Shown here piece after piece: positions 6,810-7,420 of a DNA stretch of 7,420 bases. The first letter of the stretch is position 1. Every line of letters starts with the position of its first letter. The notes under the pieces were generated by a model, which saw nothing but the letters and a program-made list of their open reading frames with translations, ran no database searches and had not been told where the DNA came from. The DNA is from Firmicutes bacterium UBA1047 (GTDB taxonomy: Bacteria > Bacillota > Clostridia > Tissierellales > Sedimentibacteraceae), in assembly GCA_002316585.1 (NCBI GenBank), contig DCDU01000152.1, forward strand, positions 757-8,176, given 5' to 3'. The translations under genes and the position numbers were made by a program.

Positions 6810-7334
6810 ATGGTATCTGAAAATGTTATAATAAGAAAAAGCACTTTTTATGACTGTGAAATATTTACAAAATGGGAACAGCAGGATTATATAAAAGAAT
6901 TCCTGACTATCAACAAGGCGCGTACATACGAGGAAGTTATAAGAGAATTTATTTTGAGAGAGCAGGACTCTTCAAATGAGCAATATACAATTACTCTGAA
7001 AAATAAAGAGCCTATCGGCAGAATTTATCTTTCAAAAATATCTAAAGAATCAGATTCCATGGACATTACAAGGATTTACATAGGCGAAAAGGATTATTTA
7101 GGAAAAGGCTACGGGAGAGAAGCAATGGAATTGTTATTGGACTATTGCTTCAACAATTTAAAAATGGAAAGAGTATCATTAGACCATTATATAGGAAATA
7201 CCGCAGCAAAGTTGTATTTAAGCCTTGGTTTCAAATATGAAGGCATAATGAGGAAAGCAGCAAAAAGAAACAATGGGTACTTCGATTTACACTTAATGTC
7301 TATGTTAAGGGAAGAATATAAAAAAAATATTTGA
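6810..7334 (+). CDS. GNAT N-acetyltransferase, RimJ/RimL type
   Basis: The 174-aa product is a GNAT-fold acetyl-CoA-dependent acetyltransferase. The acetyl-CoA pyrophosphate loop (motif A) reads LGKGYGREAM at 97-106, after the beta strand DITRIYIG (85-92). Motif B at 130-144 reads NTAAKLYLSLGFKYE, the typical Asn plus Leu-Tyr plus Gly-Phe pattern of RimJ/RimL-like enzymes, followed by an EGIMR turn and a closing beta region. The acceptor substrate cannot be told from sequence; ribosomal protein N-termini, amino sugars, polyamines and antibiotics are all acetylated by relatives. The ATG is well placed behind GGAGG at 6800-6804 (5-nt gap), 12 nt after the M50 gene stop, so co-transcription is likely. 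It has no evident link to sporulation or wall synthesis. Confidence 0.9.
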   Translation: MVSENVIIRKSTFYDCEIFTKWEQQDYIKEFLTINKARTYEEVIREFILREQDSSNEQYTITLKNKEPIGRIYLSKISKESDSMDITRIYIGEKDYLGKGYGREAMELLLDYCFNNLKMERVSLDHYIGNTAAKLYLSLGFKYEGIMRKAAKRNNGYFDLHLMSMLREEYKKNI

Positions 7335-7358
7335 AATTTTTCAAAATAGTAGTATAAT
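7331..7358 (+). promoter_or_regulatory. Sigma-A-type promoter for a gene beyond the right edge
   Basis: TTGAAA (7331-7336) and a perfect TATAAT (7353-7358) are separated by 16 bases. The -35 box overlaps the last codon and stop of the GNAT gene and lies inside the small palindrome TTGAAATTTTTCAA (7331-7344). Transcription would start near 7365. The remaining bases to 7420 are an AT-rich leader with no start codon that I can assign. Confidence 0.6.
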
Positions 7359-7420
7359 GTTAATACATTTGTAAATTTAAAATTTATAAATGCCTCTTAA
7401 ATTTTTTGCCTCAAGCCGTG

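Overview
The window is AT-rich, and all seven genes lie on the + strand. Frequent Shine-Dalgarno (SD) sites of the GGAGG type and a SpoIVFA/SpoIVFB-type gene pair point to an endospore-forming Firmicute of the class Clostridia. I cannot fix the genus from sequence reading alone; a Sedimentibacter/Tissierellales-like organism is a guess.

Region 1 (11-4717) is a compact rod-shape/elongation cluster: mreC, mreD and mrdA (PBP2). The genes overlap or nearly touch, and two start codons were reassigned from SD position (mreD ATG at 859, mrdA TTG at 1364). MreC and MreD are membrane scaffold proteins of the elongasome. PBP2 is the class B transpeptidase that works with RodA. Here PBP2 is very long (about 1117 aa), with a large insert in its N-terminal pedestal region and a smaller one inside the transpeptidase domain.

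Region 2 (4718-5643) holds one gene for a small, degenerate MinD/ParA-type protein. It sits where many Clostridia carry minC-minD-minE and rodA after mrdA. The gene is bracketed by two copies of one hairpin-forming repeat in opposite orientation (4732-4809 and 5524-5577). These share three blocks of 9, 19 (one mismatch) and 14 bases. The first copy ends 4 nt before the SD and the second starts 14 nt after the stop. This arrangement is the most unusual structure in the window.

Region 3 (5644-6797) encodes a membrane-anchored LytM/M23-like protein with broken zinc-ligand motifs (SpoIVFA-like), followed by a short M50 intramembrane metalloprotease (SpoIVFB-like) that keeps HExxH and the second, Asp-containing motif. 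In Bacillus this pair controls pro-sigma-K processing in the mother cell; the role here is inferred from family and order.

Region 4 (6810-7420) has a RimJ/RimL-type GNAT acetyltransferase gene. A good sigma-A-type promoter overlaps its stop codon and would drive a gene beyond the right edge.

No rRNA, tRNA, CRISPR array or intact insertion sequence was seen. No gene-free stretch exceeds 300 bases.
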